Positions 45,823 to 54,610 of a stretch of DNA of 64,000 bases are shown here, piece by piece. Where the stretch lies: assembly GCF_013387495.1 (NCBI RefSeq), contig NZ_JABZEE010000011.1, forward strand, positions 186,001 to 250,000, read 5' to 3'. The translations under genes were made by a program, and so were the position numbers. The notes under the pieces are model-generated. The model had not been told where the DNA came from, did not search any database, and saw only the letters and a list, made by a program, of their open reading frames with translations. The first letter of the stretch is position 1. Each line of letters starts with the position of its first letter. Origin of the DNA: Streptomyces sp. PKU-EA00015 (GTDB lineage Bacteria; Actinomycetota; Actinomycetes; Streptomycetales; Streptomycetaceae).

Positions 45823-45853
45823 CCCCGTCGGCCTCGGCGAGGGGCCGGCGGGG
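45823..45853 (+). terminator. Terminator of fadH
   Basis: An 11-bp stem (CCCCGTCGGCC with GGCCGGCGGGG, one G-T pair) and a 9-nt loop begin just after the stop codon. Confidence 0.6.
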
Positions 45854-45998
45854 AGTCATGACCTCGGCGTCGCGGCCGGGAGGCGAGACGTTCGCGGGCG
45901 TCCCCCGGCCGTCCGCACCCGTGCCCACAGCCCGGTCACAGGGGTGGCATACGATGCGCACGACATTCATAAGACTTCCGTAAGAGGATGTACGCGTC

Positions 45999-46880
45999 AT
46001 GGCAGTCCGCACCCCCTCCCGTTCCCTGCGCGGCATATCCGCCGTCGTCGCCCTGCTCGCGGCCGGCGCCGTGGGGTGCTCGGACGTCGTCGAGAGCGCC
46101 AAGAACGGCGCCGAGAAGGTGGCGCGCCAGCGGTCGGTGTTCCAGCTCAACCCCGGGGACTGCTACAACCCGAACAGCAAGGCGGTCGAGGGCGAGGCGG
46201 TCACCATCGAGATGGTGCCCTGCGGCGAGCCGCACCAGGGGCAGGTCGTCGGCGAGTTCACGCTCGACGACGAGAAGGCGTTCCCCGGCAACGAGGCGAT
46301 CTGGGCGATCGCCGACGAGCGGTGCCCGGCCGAGGCGGCGAAGTTCGCCCCGGACACCTGGGCGCTCCCCAAGGGCGTCGAGATCTTCTACTACACGCCC
46401 ACCCAGGAGAGCTGGTCGACCGGCGACCGCGCCGTGAGCTGCTCCTACACCAAGGAGAAGGGCACCTTCACCGGCTCGCTGAAGACGCCGGGCACCGCGG
46501 GGCCCGAGCAGGCCGCGTACCTCAAGGGTGCGAACGCCGTCTACGACGCGCTGTGGAACAACCAGCCCGAGGCGGAGAGCGTCGAGGACGACCTCGCCGG
46601 CTACAAGGCGCAGGCCAAGGCCGTCGCCGCCGCCCTCGACGCGCACGTCAAGGGCCTTCAGGGCATCGAGGGCGCGGAGACCGGCAAGCTCCGCGCGCAG
46701 CTGGAGAAGACCGCCGGCCACTGGAGCAAGGCCGCGAACGCCGCCGACTCCGACGCGTTCTACCTCTCCTACGACCCTGCCTTCACCGGTCTCGACCCGA
46801 ACAAGACGGTCGCCGCCCGCAAGGAACTGGGCCTGGCCACCACCGTCCCGGCCGACGAGGCCGAGGTCTGGGCGGGCTGA
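45999..46880 (+). CDS. Septum_form domain protein, probable lipoprotein
   Basis: The 293-residue protein starts with a signal peptide (SRSLRGISAVVALLAAGAVGC) whose Cys27 sits in a lipobox-like AVGC, so lipid anchoring is likely. The domain has LNPGDCYNPNSKAV, EMVPCGEPHQGQVVGEFTL and two further cysteines (ERCPAEAAK, VSCSYTKEKG), typical of the actinobacterial Septum_form family. It is extracytoplasmic. The exact role is unknown despite the name. Confidence 0.8.
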   Translation: MAVRTPSRSLRGISAVVALLAAGAVGCSDVVESAKNGAEKVARQRSVFQLNPGDCYNPNSKAVEGEAVTIEMVPCGEPHQGQVVGEFTLDDEKAFPGNEAIWAIADERCPAEAAKFAPDTWALPKGVEIFYYTPTQESWSTGDRAVSCSYTKEKGTFTGSLKTPGTAGPEQAAYLKGANAVYDALWNNQPEAESVEDDLAGYKAQAKAVAAALDAHVKGLQGIEGAETGKLRAQLEKTAGHWSKAANAADSDAFYLSYDPAFTGLDPNKTVAARKELGLATTVPADEAEVWAG

Positions 46881-46891
46881 CGCCCCGCGGA

Positions 46892-46920
46892 GCGCGCCCG
46901 GTCCCGCGGGCCGGGCGCGC
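46892..46920 (+). terminator. Terminator after the Septum_form gene
   Basis: A perfect 10-bp stem (GCGCGCCCGG with its complement) and a 9-nt loop begin 12 nt after the stop codon. Confidence 0.65.
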
Positions 46921-46957
46921 GGCATTCCCCGGGCGGGGCGCGTCCTACGATGCGGCC

Positions 46958-47515
46958 ATGTCCCTGCCCCACGCGATCCTCACGGCCCTGCTCGAAAAGC
47001 CCTCGTCGGGCCTGGAGCTGACGCGCCGGTTCGACCGGTCGATCGGCTACTTCTGGTCGGCGACCCACCAGCAGATCTACCGCGAGCTGGGAAAACTGGA
47101 GCAGGCCGGCCACATCAGGGCACTGCCCCCGGCGCAGCCGACCCGCGGCCAGAAGAAGGAGTACGAGGTCCTGCCCGCGGGCCGCGAGGAACTGGCCGCC
47201 TGGACGGCCCGCCCCGAGGACCCGAAGACCGTACGAGACCCCCTGCTGCTGCGCCTGCGCGCGGCGGCGGTGGTCGGCGGCGCGGGCCTGGAGGAGGAAC
47301 TCGTCCGCCACAGGGAGCTGCACCGCGCCCAGTTGGCCGCCTACGAGGAGATCGAGGCGCGCGACTTCCCGCCGGAGCGCCGGATCACCCAGGAGGACCG
47401 GCTGCGTCATGTCGTCCTGCGGGCGGGCATCGAGCTGGAGACGTTCTGGACGAAGTGGCTGACGGACACGCTGACCGAGCTCGCGCCGGACCGCCGCCGG
47501 CCCGGGCGGCCTTAA
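46958..47515 (+). CDS. PadR family transcriptional regulator
   Basis: The 185-residue protein has an N-terminal winged helix (HAILTALLEKPSSGLELTRR, YFWSATHQQIYRELGKLEQA, then the wing GQKKEYEVLPAGREEL) and a C-terminal helical dimerisation domain (residues about 95-180, HRELHRAQLAAYEEIEARDF). PadR proteins repress detoxification and transport genes in response to phenolics or drugs. It stands alone, so its target is unknown; fadH, two genes upstream, has an operator-like palindrome but no proven link. Confidence 0.88.
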   Translation: MSLPHAILTALLEKPSSGLELTRRFDRSIGYFWSATHQQIYRELGKLEQAGHIRALPPAQPTRGQKKEYEVLPAGREELAAWTARPEDPKTVRDPLLLRLRAAAVVGGAGLEEELVRHRELHRAQLAAYEEIEARDFPPERRITQEDRLRHVVLRAGIELETFWTKWLTDTLTELAPDRRRPGRP

Positions 47516-47776
47516 CTCCGGGCCCGACCCGGCCGGTTGGGTGGCGGAGGACCGCCCCTGGCGCATACTCCTGTGCTCCGTCGAGCAGCATCACCTTCAC
47601 GCGCAACGGTATTCGTCACGAGGGCCGACGACCGTCCGGACGAACTGGTCGGCCATGTCTCGAGCTCGCCTCTGCCGACTCTCGCCCGGAGAATCTCCAG
47701 AACTGTTCCCGGTCCGTGTCGTCCTTGAGTGAGCGGCCGCTCGTGGCCGGAATGCGACCTCGTGAGTGCAAGGGGC

Positions 47777-49486
47777 TCAGCCGGGGATGTCCTCGATCCG
47801 TTCGCGGTTGAGTAGATACGTCGGCAGATACGGCTGCTTCGCCTCGACAGGGAACCCGGCGTCGTACGCGAGGCTCGCCATCGCCAGCGGTCCGAGTGCC
47901 ACCCGGGAGCGCGGTGCCGCCGATTCGCCCCAGTAGGTGGCGTGGTGTGCGAGGGCTTCCGTGAGCGCCTCGGCGAAGGCGTCGTGGTCGCGGGTGATCA
48001 GGCGGTGGAAGAGGGCGGCCGGCTGGTAGTCGATCAGGTCCACGAAGTCCTTCGGCGCCCGGGTCACCCCCTCCGGCGCGGACGCCTTCATCGTGGCGAT
48101 CAGCTTCTCCACGACATCGTCCATAGGGCTCTCGGACCAGTACGTCTGCAGCGTGTCGATCCAGTGCAGGACGTACTCGTCGACGGAGTCGTCCCGACGC
48201 AGAACCTCCAGCGGCACCCGGCACAGCCGGTTGACGCGGTCCCGCTGGCGGCAGACGACCGACACATAGAAGGCGTCGAGCCAGGCGCGGGCGTCGGCCG
48301 GCGGCTCGGCGGAGATGGCGGGCAACTGCCGCACGAGGTCCTCTCCCAGGTGGCACTCCTGCGGCTGCGCGCCGGTGAACAGCGCGGAGCCGAGTTGCAC
48401 GGCGGCGGCCCACGCGTCCCAGCCCTCGATGCGCGCCACGTCGGGGTCGGCGGCGCAGTGGGCGTGGGCGAGGGCGAGGGCCGAGCCGAAGGCGTCGCCG
48501 AGCCCGGCCGGGTCTTGGGCGAGCCCGGCTGTTGCCTCGACCGTGGTCTGCGTGAGCTTGTCGATGTCCGGAGCCTCGGCAGTGGCGCGGTCGGCGAGAC
48601 GTCCGGCGCGGTCGAGGCGGACCAGGCCCTTCATCACTCCGTACAGCTCCGGCGGCGGCTGCAGCGAGAAGGTACGGGTCTCGTCGTCGATGACCGTGAG
48701 CGACGTCAGGGCGCCCCGGTGCCACCAGTAGACCCTCGGGGACAGCGAGCCCGGCCCGTCCTGGTGGGCGCGGTAGGCATACGCGGCCAGGTCGTTGATG
48801 GCGTCGGCCACGGACCCGTCGGTGATCGGGTGGAACGCCAGCAGATGCCGCGTCGGCACGGCGACGAGGGCTCCGGCGTCCGGGAGCGGCTCGCCGGTCA
48901 CCTGCCGGGCCAGCTCGGACAGGAACAGCGCCTTGCTCGCGACGAACGGGGAGTCCCCGTAGACGGAGTGCAGCAACGCATGGCCCTCGATAGTCACTTC
49001 CTCGTACTCGACGGGCACGCGCATCAGGTTCGCGTACGCCGCCTCCCCCAGCTCCTGAAGCCCGGCGCGCTCCACGTCGGGGTCGGTGAGGATCCGCACG
49101 GACGTGGGCCGGTCGAGGGCATAGGCGAAGACGAGCCCGTCGGCCACCTGGCGCGCGTAGCGCATGGCGCCGACGAGGTCAGGGGTGAACGACTCGGTGG
49201 GCAGCAGCCGTGCGTGCACACCGTGCAGGAGCTCCTCGGCGCTCTCGTCGCCTGCGCCGCCCCGCCTCGCCTCCCGCAGGGCGGCGAAGTGCGCCGCCAC
49301 CATCTCGGGCCAACGTTCCTGGGGCGCTCGGCGGCACAGGTGCGCAAGGTTGTGCAGGGGGAAGCTGTGGCCGTCCTCGGCGTAGGGGGCGGCGAGGGCC
49401 CGCAGACGTACGGCCTGGGCGGCGGTCAGCATCGGCAGGTCGCGGTCGGGGCCGTCCGGCGTGTCAAGTGCGTTGTCTGCGTTCAC
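47777..49486 (-). CDS. YtpQ/DUF1444-like plus immunity 49 (Imm49) fusion
   Basis: The protein has about 569 residues. The N-terminal half (about 20-270) resembles DUF1444/YtpQ proteins (EGHALLHSVYGDSPFVASKA, ALVAVPTRHLLAFHPIT, SPRVYWWHRGALTSL). The C-terminal half (about 310-569) has the Imm49 pattern: ARAWLDAFYVSVVCRQRDRV, LHWIDTLQTYWS, PAALFHRLITRDHDAFAEAL and AYDAGFPVEAKQPYLP. Imm49 proteins are immunity factors of polymorphic toxins. The GTG at 49486 is chosen but weakly supported; ATG 49432 is an alternative. No intact toxin gene lies nearby. The 260 bp after its stop hold no convincing gene. Confidence 0.7.
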   Translation of the reverse strand: MNADNALDTPDGPDRDLPMLTAAQAVRLRALAAPYAEDGHSFPLHNLAHLCRRAPQERWPEMVAAHFAALREARRGGAGDESAEELLHGVHARLLPTESFTPDLVGAMRYARQVADGLVFAYALDRPTSVRILTDPDVERAGLQELGEAAYANLMRVPVEYEEVTIEGHALLHSVYGDSPFVASKALFLSELARQVTGEPLPDAGALVAVPTRHLLAFHPITDGSVADAINDLAAYAYRAHQDGPGSLSPRVYWWHRGALTSLTVIDDETRTFSLQPPPELYGVMKGLVRLDRAGRLADRATAEAPDIDKLTQTTVEATAGLAQDPAGLGDAFGSALALAHAHCAADPDVARIEGWDAWAAAVQLGSALFTGAQPQECHLGEDLVRQLPAISAEPPADARAWLDAFYVSVVCRQRDRVNRLCRVPLEVLRRDDSVDEYVLHWIDTLQTYWSESPMDDVVEKLIATMKASAPEGVTRAPKDFVDLIDYQPAALFHRLITRDHDAFAEALTEALAHHATYWGESAAPRSRVALGPLAMASLAYDAGFPVEAKQPYLPTYLLNRERIEDIPG

Positions 49487-49496
49487 CGTTGTGACT

Positions 49497-49730
49497 CTAC
49501 GAGGCGCGTGCGCGGCCATCTGGCGGTGGGTCGCATTCGGAGCCGGTAAGTCGCAGCACCGCATCACCGAGCCACTGATCCACTTCTACGAGGCTGTCAT
49601 GCGGCCACTCAGCTCGAGCTTGGAACAGCTCGGCGGCGGCGCGGTGACCGACCCGGCGGCGCGGCGGCAGATCCAGGTCGATGTCGCCGTGGTGGAGCCC
49701 GGGGCGGGCGGCGCGAGGCCGGCGATGCTC
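49497..49730 (-). pseudogene. Partial coding relic upstream of the Imm49 gene
   Basis: A minus-strand frame ending at 49497, only 10 nt before the Imm49-type start, encodes HHGDIDLDLPPRRRVGHRAA, FQARAEWPHDSLVEVDQW and LGDAVLRLTGSECDPP with coding-like composition. No plausible start or folded N-terminus is visible upstream. Codon choice is less GC-extreme towards its end. It could be the tail of a lost gene that preceded the immunity gene. The rest of 49731-49866 shows nothing recognisable. Confidence 0.3.
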
Positions 49731-49866
49731 TCTACGGGCGGACGGGTCCGCCCGGCTCTTCGGATGGCCAGGCCGACGGGCCGCCCGACACGCCGTCCCG
49801 GTACCGCCCCACCCGGTCGGACGCGCTCCGGATGCAGGGACCCGCGGTGCGTGAGAACGTCGCCGC

Positions 49867-50052
49867 GTGGCTGACTCACTCATCGCCGCCTGCTGTGCGG
49901 CAGCGCTCGTCCTGCTCGGCAGGTCCGTCCTCGGTCTGCGCCGGGCAGGTGGCGGCACCGACCCCTCCGCCGAGGCCCAAGCGGTGACCCTCGCGCTCTA
50001 CGGCGGCGCGGTGGCGCTCATGACGCTGGGGCTGTTCATCGCGCTGACCTGA
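49867..50052 (+). CDS. Small two-helix membrane protein
   Basis: The 61-residue protein has a GTG start and two hydrophobic segments (LIAACCAAALVLLGRSVLGL and AVTLALYGGAVALMTLGLFI), separated by a short polar loop. No family is recognised. It ends 10 nt before the convergent corA gene. Confidence 0.55.
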   Translation: MADSLIAACCAAALVLLGRSVLGLRRAGGGTDPSAEAQAVTLALYGGAVALMTLGLFIALT

Positions 50053-50062
50053 ACCGCGCCGC

Positions 50063-51166
50063 TCACAGCCAGCCGTTGCGGCGGAAGCTGCGGTGGATGA
50101 GCACGCAGGCGGTCGCCATCACGGCCAGGACGAGCGGATAGCCGTAGGTCCAGCGCAGTTCCGGCATGTGCGTGAAGTTCATGCCGTACACCCCGCAGAC
50201 CATGGTGGGCACGGCGACGATCGCCGCCCATGCCGTGATCTTGCGCATGTCCTCGTTCTGGGCGACGGTCACCTGGGCGAGATGCGCCTGGAGGATGGAG
50301 TCGAGGAGTCCGTCGAAGGCGTTGATCTGCTCGCTCGTGCGCGCCAGGTGGTCGGCGACGTCGCGGAAGTACGGCTGGATGTCCTCGCCGACGGGCGGCA
50401 GGTGCTCGGCGGCCAGCGTCCGCAGGGGCCGCTCCAGCGGTGTCACGGCCCGCTTGAGCTCCAGCAGCTCGCGCTTGAGCTGATAGATCCGCCCGGCGTC
50501 GCCGCGGCCGGCGTGCTCGCTGAAGACGGCGCTCTCGACGGCGTCCACATCGCTCTGCATCGCGTCGGCGGCGGCCAGGTAGTCGTCCACCACCTGGTCG
50601 GCTATCGCGTGCAGGACGGCGGCCGGGCCCTTGGCCAACTGCTCGGGCACCGTCTCCAGTTCCTCCCTCAGCGGGCCCAGTGATCCGTGCCGCCCGTGCC
50701 CGACCGTGATCACGAAGTCGGCGCCGGCGAAGACCGCGAGCTCGCCGGTGTCCACGACCTCGCTGGTGGCGGTCAGTTCCTCGTGCTCGACGTAGCGGCA
50801 CGTCTTGAACACGGCGAACAGCGTCCCCGTTCCGTCCGGGCCGTCGTAGCGCTGCACCTTGGGGCGCTGGGGCGGACGGACCGCGTCGTCGACGGCGAGC
50901 GGGTGGAGCCGGAACAGCTCGGCGAGGGCGGCGAGTTCTGCCTCGGCCGGCTCGTGCAGGCCGATCCACACGAAGCCGCGTCGCGTCTTGCGTGCCGCGC
51001 GCAGGGCCTCGTCGGCCGTGTACGGTCCCGGCCGGCGCACCCCGTCCTCGTACAGCACGCAGTTGACCACGGCGCTGCCGAGCGGTGACCGGGCGGGATG
51101 GCTGAGGTCGACGGTGCGGCGGTAGGCACGGCGGACGGCGCGGCGCAGGCTGCGGATCATCGGCAC
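50063..51166 (-). CDS. corA: CorA family magnesium/cobalt transporter
   Basis: The 367-residue protein has a long cytosolic N-terminal domain (GFVWIGLHEPAEAELAALAE, FRLHPLAVDDAV) and two C-terminal membrane helices. The signature GMN is in VYGMNFTHMPEL at the end of TM1. As a pentameric channel it imports Mg2+ (or Co2+/Ni2+/Zn2+ in some branches). The neighbouring zinc and arsenic genes are on separate units. Confidence 0.93.
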   Translation of the reverse strand: MPMIRSLRRAVRRAYRRTVDLSHPARSPLGSAVVNCVLYEDGVRRPGPYTADEALRAARKTRRGFVWIGLHEPAEAELAALAELFRLHPLAVDDAVRPPQRPKVQRYDGPDGTGTLFAVFKTCRYVEHEELTATSEVVDTGELAVFAGADFVITVGHGRHGSLGPLREELETVPEQLAKGPAAVLHAIADQVVDDYLAAADAMQSDVDAVESAVFSEHAGRGDAGRIYQLKRELLELKRAVTPLERPLRTLAAEHLPPVGEDIQPYFRDVADHLARTSEQINAFDGLLDSILQAHLAQVTVAQNEDMRKITAWAAIVAVPTMVCGVYGMNFTHMPELRWTYGYPLVLAVMATACVLIHRSFRRNGWL

Positions 51167-51291
51167 GGCGGAGCCCTTTCGAGCGACGGACGGTCAGTGT
51201 GTCACTCGAGGCCCATGGGGCCCGCCGCGGGGCATCTCGTCGGGTCCATGACGCGACGACGCCGTGCCTGCGACCACCGTGGTCCGGAGGT

Positions 51292-52452
51292 TCAGAGCGC
51301 GGGCACGGGCTCGTGCTCGCAGGCGTCGTCGATGCCGTACGTGTCCCAGGCCGGGAACGGGTCGTCGTGCGGCACGCGTTCGCCGTCCGCCATCAGGCAC
51401 GCCTCCAGAGCGGCCCGCAACGCGTCGGCGCGCAGGTCCGTGCCGATGAAGACGAGTTCCTGGTCCTGCGTGCTGTCGGCATCCCGCACGCCCGACGGCT
51501 CGAAGCGGGCCACGGAGCCTGCCTGCGACCACAGGCCCATCACGGCGGGCCTGCTCGCCAGCCGGAAGAACCCCTTGGAGCGCAGGACCTGCCCGTACGT
51601 CCCGCCGTCGAGGCCCTCGGTGACGAAGTCCCACAAGCGGCCCGGGTGGAAGGGCCGTCCGGCGCGGAAGACGGCGGAGGAGATCCCGTACTCCTCGGTC
51701 TCCGGTACGTGGTCGCCGTTGAGCTCCATGACCCAGCCCGGCGCCTGCTGGGCGCGCTCCAGGTCGAACAGCCCGGTGCCCAGCACCTCCCCGACGCCGA
51801 CCCGGCCGTGACGGGCGGGGACGATGCGCGCGACGGGGTTGAGGCGGCTGAGCGCGGCCCGCAGCCGTGCGGCGTCCTCGGGCCCGACGAGGTCGAGCTT
51901 GTTGAGCACGATGACGTCGGCGAACTCGATCTGGTCCATCAGCAGGTCGCTGACGGTGCGTTCGTCGTCCTCGTACTGGTCGAGGCCGCGTTCGGTGAGC
52001 CCGTCGCCGCTCGTCAGCTCGGGCAGGAAGTTCGCGGCGTCGACGACCGTGACCATGGTGTCCAGGCGGGCGACGTCCCCGAGGGTGGCGCCGTCGTCGC
52101 GGGGGAAGGCGAACGTCGCGGCCACGGGCATCGGCTCGGAGATGCCGCTGGACTCGATGAGCAGATGGTCGAAGCGGCCCTCGCGGGCCAGCCGGTCGAC
52201 CTCCTCCAGCAGGTCGTCCCGCAGGGTGCAGCAGATGCACCCGTTGGTCATCTCGACCAGGCGCTCCTCGGTCCGCGACAGCGCGGCATCGCCGCCGCGC
52301 ACGAGGGCCGCGTCGATGTTGATCTCGCTCATGTCGTTGACGATGACGGCGACGCGCAGGCCCTCGCGATTGCCGAGGACATGGTTGAGCAGGGTGGTCT
52401 TGCCCGCCCCGAGGAAGCCCGACAGGACCGTCACGGGCAGTCGGCCGGTCAT
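51292..52452 (-). CDS. CobW/COG0523 family metallochaperone GTPase
   Basis: The 386-residue G3E GTPase has P-loop GAGKTT (15-20), the metal-binding CxCC motif in NGCICCTL (Cys72, 74, 75), the Walker B region IESSGISEP, the guanine-specificity motif NKLD, and a C-terminal CobW domain. This is the zinc-chaperone (ZigA/YciC) branch by context: it begins 4 nt after the Cys-less L32 gene, behind a Zur-like box. It probably delivers scarce zinc to essential enzymes. Confidence 0.92.
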   Translation of the reverse strand: MTGRLPVTVLSGFLGAGKTTLLNHVLGNREGLRVAVIVNDMSEINIDAALVRGGDAALSRTEERLVEMTNGCICCTLRDDLLEEVDRLAREGRFDHLLIESSGISEPMPVAATFAFPRDDGATLGDVARLDTMVTVVDAANFLPELTSGDGLTERGLDQYEDDERTVSDLLMDQIEFADVIVLNKLDLVGPEDAARLRAALSRLNPVARIVPARHGRVGVGEVLGTGLFDLERAQQAPGWVMELNGDHVPETEEYGISSAVFRAGRPFHPGRLWDFVTEGLDGGTYGQVLRSKGFFRLASRPAVMGLWSQAGSVARFEPSGVRDADSTQDQELVFIGTDLRADALRAALEACLMADGERVPHDDPFPAWDTYGIDDACEHEPVPAL

Positions 52453-52456
52453 CCCG

Positions 52457-52627
52457 TCAGCCCTCGGGGTGCAGCAGACCGCGCTCGTAGGCCTTCACCA
52501 GCCGCTGCGGCACCAGGTAGGTGGAGCCGTCGACGGTGATCGGCACGAGCTGGGACGTCGTCGCCTTCCACTGGGCGCGGCGGTGGCGGGTGTTGCTGCG
52601 GGACATCTTCCGCTTGGGAACGGCCAT
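52457..52627 (-). CDS. rpmF: 50S ribosomal protein L32, zinc-independent paralogue
   Basis: This 56-residue bL32 has the N-terminus [20 protein letters not shown] and ends [14 protein letters not shown]. It contains no cysteine, whereas the zinc-binding form has a four-Cys ribbon. Cys-less copies are made under zinc starvation to replace the zinc form on ribosomes. AGGAGG lies 6 nt before ATG. It is first in an operon with the CobW-type GTPase, with a Zur-like box 39-59 nt upstream. Confidence 0.95.
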   Translation of the reverse strand: MAVPKRKMSRSNTRHRRAQWKATTSQLVPITVDGSTYLVPQRLVKAYERGLLHPEG

Positions 52628-52665
52628 GGGAATCCTCCTGGTGAGCGACCGCCCCAGACCTTAGC

Positions 52666-52686
52666 TGAAAATGGTTCCCATTACGA
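52666..52686 (-). promoter_or_regulatory. Zur-box-like operator
   Basis: TGAAAATGG-TTC-CCATTACGA holds the inverted repeat AATGG/CCATT and the TGAAAATG half-site typical of Zur boxes. It is AT-rich against the background and lies just upstream of the rpmF-CobW operon. Confidence 0.75.
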
Positions 52687-52713
52687 ACTGTGCCCCCGGC
52701 GCGCGACGCGGGC

Positions 52714-53076
52714 TCAGGCGGCGGCCGTCGTCAGTAGGCGCCCCATCGCGGCGAGCACGGACGGCTCGACCCGGTAGTACACCCACGTGCCGCGCCGCTC
52801 GGAGGACAGCAGTCCGGCTTCCTTGAGCTTCTTCAGGTGGTGGGAGACCGTCGGCTGCGATACGCCGACGTCGGAGATGTCGCACACGCACGCCTCGCCG
52901 CCCTCATGGGAAGCGACCGCCGAGAACAGGCGCAGGCGCACGGGATCGCCGAGCGCCTTGAACATCTTCGCGGTGCGCTCCGCCTCCTCCGCGTTCAGCG
53001 GGCGCTCGGTGAGCGGCGGGCAGCACGGCGCCGCGGACTCCGGTTCCAGCGGCGGCAGGGCCTTCGCGTTCGACAT
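52714..53076 (-). CDS. arsR: ArsR/SmtB family metalloregulator
   Basis: The 120-residue winged-helix repressor has the DNA helix VSQPTVSHHLKKLKEAGLL and the wing RRGTWVYYRVEP. Cys63 and Cys65 in EACVCDISD match the alpha-3 arsenite site (ELCVCDL). An additional CC pair (18-19) sits in the N-terminal tail and could give a third ligand. ATG 53076 is the start. It is divergent from the flavoprotein gene across an operator-rich interval. Confidence 0.92.
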   Translation of the reverse strand: MSNAKALPPLEPESAAPCCPPLTERPLNAEEAERTAKMFKALGDPVRLRLFSAVASHEGGEACVCDISDVGVSQPTVSHHLKKLKEAGLLSSERRGTWVYYRVEPSVLAAMGRLLTTAAA

Positions 53077-53095
53077 GCATCTATGTTGACGCACG

Positions 53096-53116
53096 TCGAA
53101 CCAAGCCTGGGTTCGA
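53096..53116. promoter_or_regulatory. ArsR operator candidate
   Basis: TCGAACC and GGTTCGA form 7-bp arms with a 7-nt spacer, midway between divergent arsR and the flavoprotein gene. The 10-bp sequence CTATGTTGAC also occurs twice around it (53081 and 53124). Confidence 0.6.
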
Positions 53117-53207
53117 TGAATGTCTATGTTGACAGTCATCGATACAGGTGCGACGCTGGCAGCGCAAGGCATCGACAAACGTCGAAATAATGAGGAGTGG
53201 AAAACCG

Positions 53208-54605
53208 ATGAACGCGCCCGTCACCACCGAGCTGCCCGTCGCCGTCGTCGGAGCCGGCCCCGTCGGCCTCGCCGCCGCGGCCCACCTGATCGAGCGGGGT
53301 ATCGAACCACTGGTCCTGGAGGCGGGCCCGGTCGCGGGCGCCGCGGTGCGGGAGTGGGCGCACGTGCGGCTGTTCTCCCCGTGGGCCGAGGTCGTCGACC
53401 CGGCCGCCGAGAAGCTCCTGGCCCCCACCGGCTGGGTCAGGCCCGACGACGCCGCGTACCCGAGCGGCGGCGACTGGGCCGAGCAGTACCTTCAGCCGCT
53501 CGCCGACGTCCTCGGCGACAGGGTCCGGTACGGCACGACCGTCACCGGTGTGGCCCGCGCCGGCCGTGACCGCGTGGTCGACTCCGGCCGCGAGGACCAG
53601 CCCTTCACCGTGCACCTCGTCACCGCCGGCGGCGCCGAGGAGCGGATCACCGTCCGCGCCGTCGTCGACGCCTCCGGCACCTGGACCACTCCCGGCCCCC
53701 TCGGCGGCGACGGCCTGCCCGCGCTCGGTGAGAAGGCGGCCGCCGACCGGATCTCCTACCGCGTCCCCGACCTCGCGGACCCGGCCGTCCGCGCCCGTTA
53801 CGCCGGCCGGCGCACGGCCGTCGTCGGCTCCGGCGCCTCCGCGTTCACGGCGCTGGCCACTCTCGCCGCCCTGGCGGAGGAGGACGCGGGCACGCACGCG
53901 GTGTGGGTACTGCGCCGGGGCATCAGCGGGTCCACCTTCGGCGGCGGCGAGGCCGACCAGCTCCCCGCCCGCGGGGCGCTGGGCCTGGCCGCCAAGGCGG
54001 CGGTCGACGCCGGGTACGCCTCCGCCGTCACCGGCTTCCGCACCGCCGCCGTCGAGCGGCAGGACGACGGGCGTCTCGTCCTGGTCTCCGACGACGGCGC
54101 CCGCACCGAGCCGGTCGACGAAGTCGTGGTCCTCACGGGCTTCCGCCCCGACCTCTCCTTCCTCTCCGAGCTCCGCCTCGGCCTCGACGAGCGCCTCCAG
54201 GCCCCCGTCGACCTGGCGCCGCTGATCGACCCCAACGTCCACTCCTGCGGCACCGTCTACCCCCACGGCGTGGGCGAGCTCTCCCACCCCGAACAGGACG
54301 TCTACCTGGTCGGCATGAAGTCCTACGGCCGCGCGCCGACCTTCCTGGCGATGACGGGGTACGAGCAGACCCGCTCGATCGCCGCCTCCCTCGCCGGGGA
54401 CACGGCCGCGGCCGAGCGCGTCGAACTGACCCTCCCGGAGACCGGTGTGTGCGGCGGCGCGGGGCTGTTCGACGAGCCCGAGGCAGTCGAGGCATCCGCG
54501 GGAGCCGGGAACTCCGGTGCCGCCGGCGGCTGCTGCGGCGCCCCCGCCACCCTCCGGACCGGCGCGTCGGCCGCGCAGGCCGGCACCGCCTCGGGCGGCT
54601 GCTGA
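53208..54605 (+). CDS. FAD-dependent oxidoreductase, ArsO-like, with Cys-rich tail
   Basis: The 465-residue flavoprotein has an N-terminal FAD motif ([20 protein letters not shown]), a second Rossmann motif (TAVVGSGASAFTALATLA) and VYLVGMKSYGRAPTF near the C-terminus. It resembles the flavin monooxygenase-like ArsO found in Streptomyces ars clusters. The tail carries Cys residues in ETGVCGGAG, GGCCGAP and the final SGGC, which could bind As(III). AGGAG lies 10 nt before ATG 53208. It is followed 5 nt later by an MFS gene in the same operon. Chemistry on arsenicals is inferred. Confidence 0.8.
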   Translation: MNAPVTTELPVAVVGAGPVGLAAAAHLIERGIEPLVLEAGPVAGAAVREWAHVRLFSPWAEVVDPAAEKLLAPTGWVRPDDAAYPSGGDWAEQYLQPLADVLGDRVRYGTTVTGVARAGRDRVVDSGREDQPFTVHLVTAGGAEERITVRAVVDASGTWTTPGPLGGDGLPALGEKAAADRISYRVPDLADPAVRARYAGRRTAVVGSGASAFTALATLAALAEEDAGTHAVWVLRRGISGSTFGGGEADQLPARGALGLAAKAAVDAGYASAVTGFRTAAVERQDDGRLVLVSDDGARTEPVDEVVVLTGFRPDLSFLSELRLGLDERLQAPVDLAPLIDPNVHSCGTVYPHGVGELSHPEQDVYLVGMKSYGRAPTFLAMTGYEQTRSIAASLAGDTAAAERVELTLPETGVCGGAGLFDEPEAVEASAGAGNSGAAGGCCGAPATLRTGASAAQAGTASGGC

Positions 54606-54610
54606 CCGCC

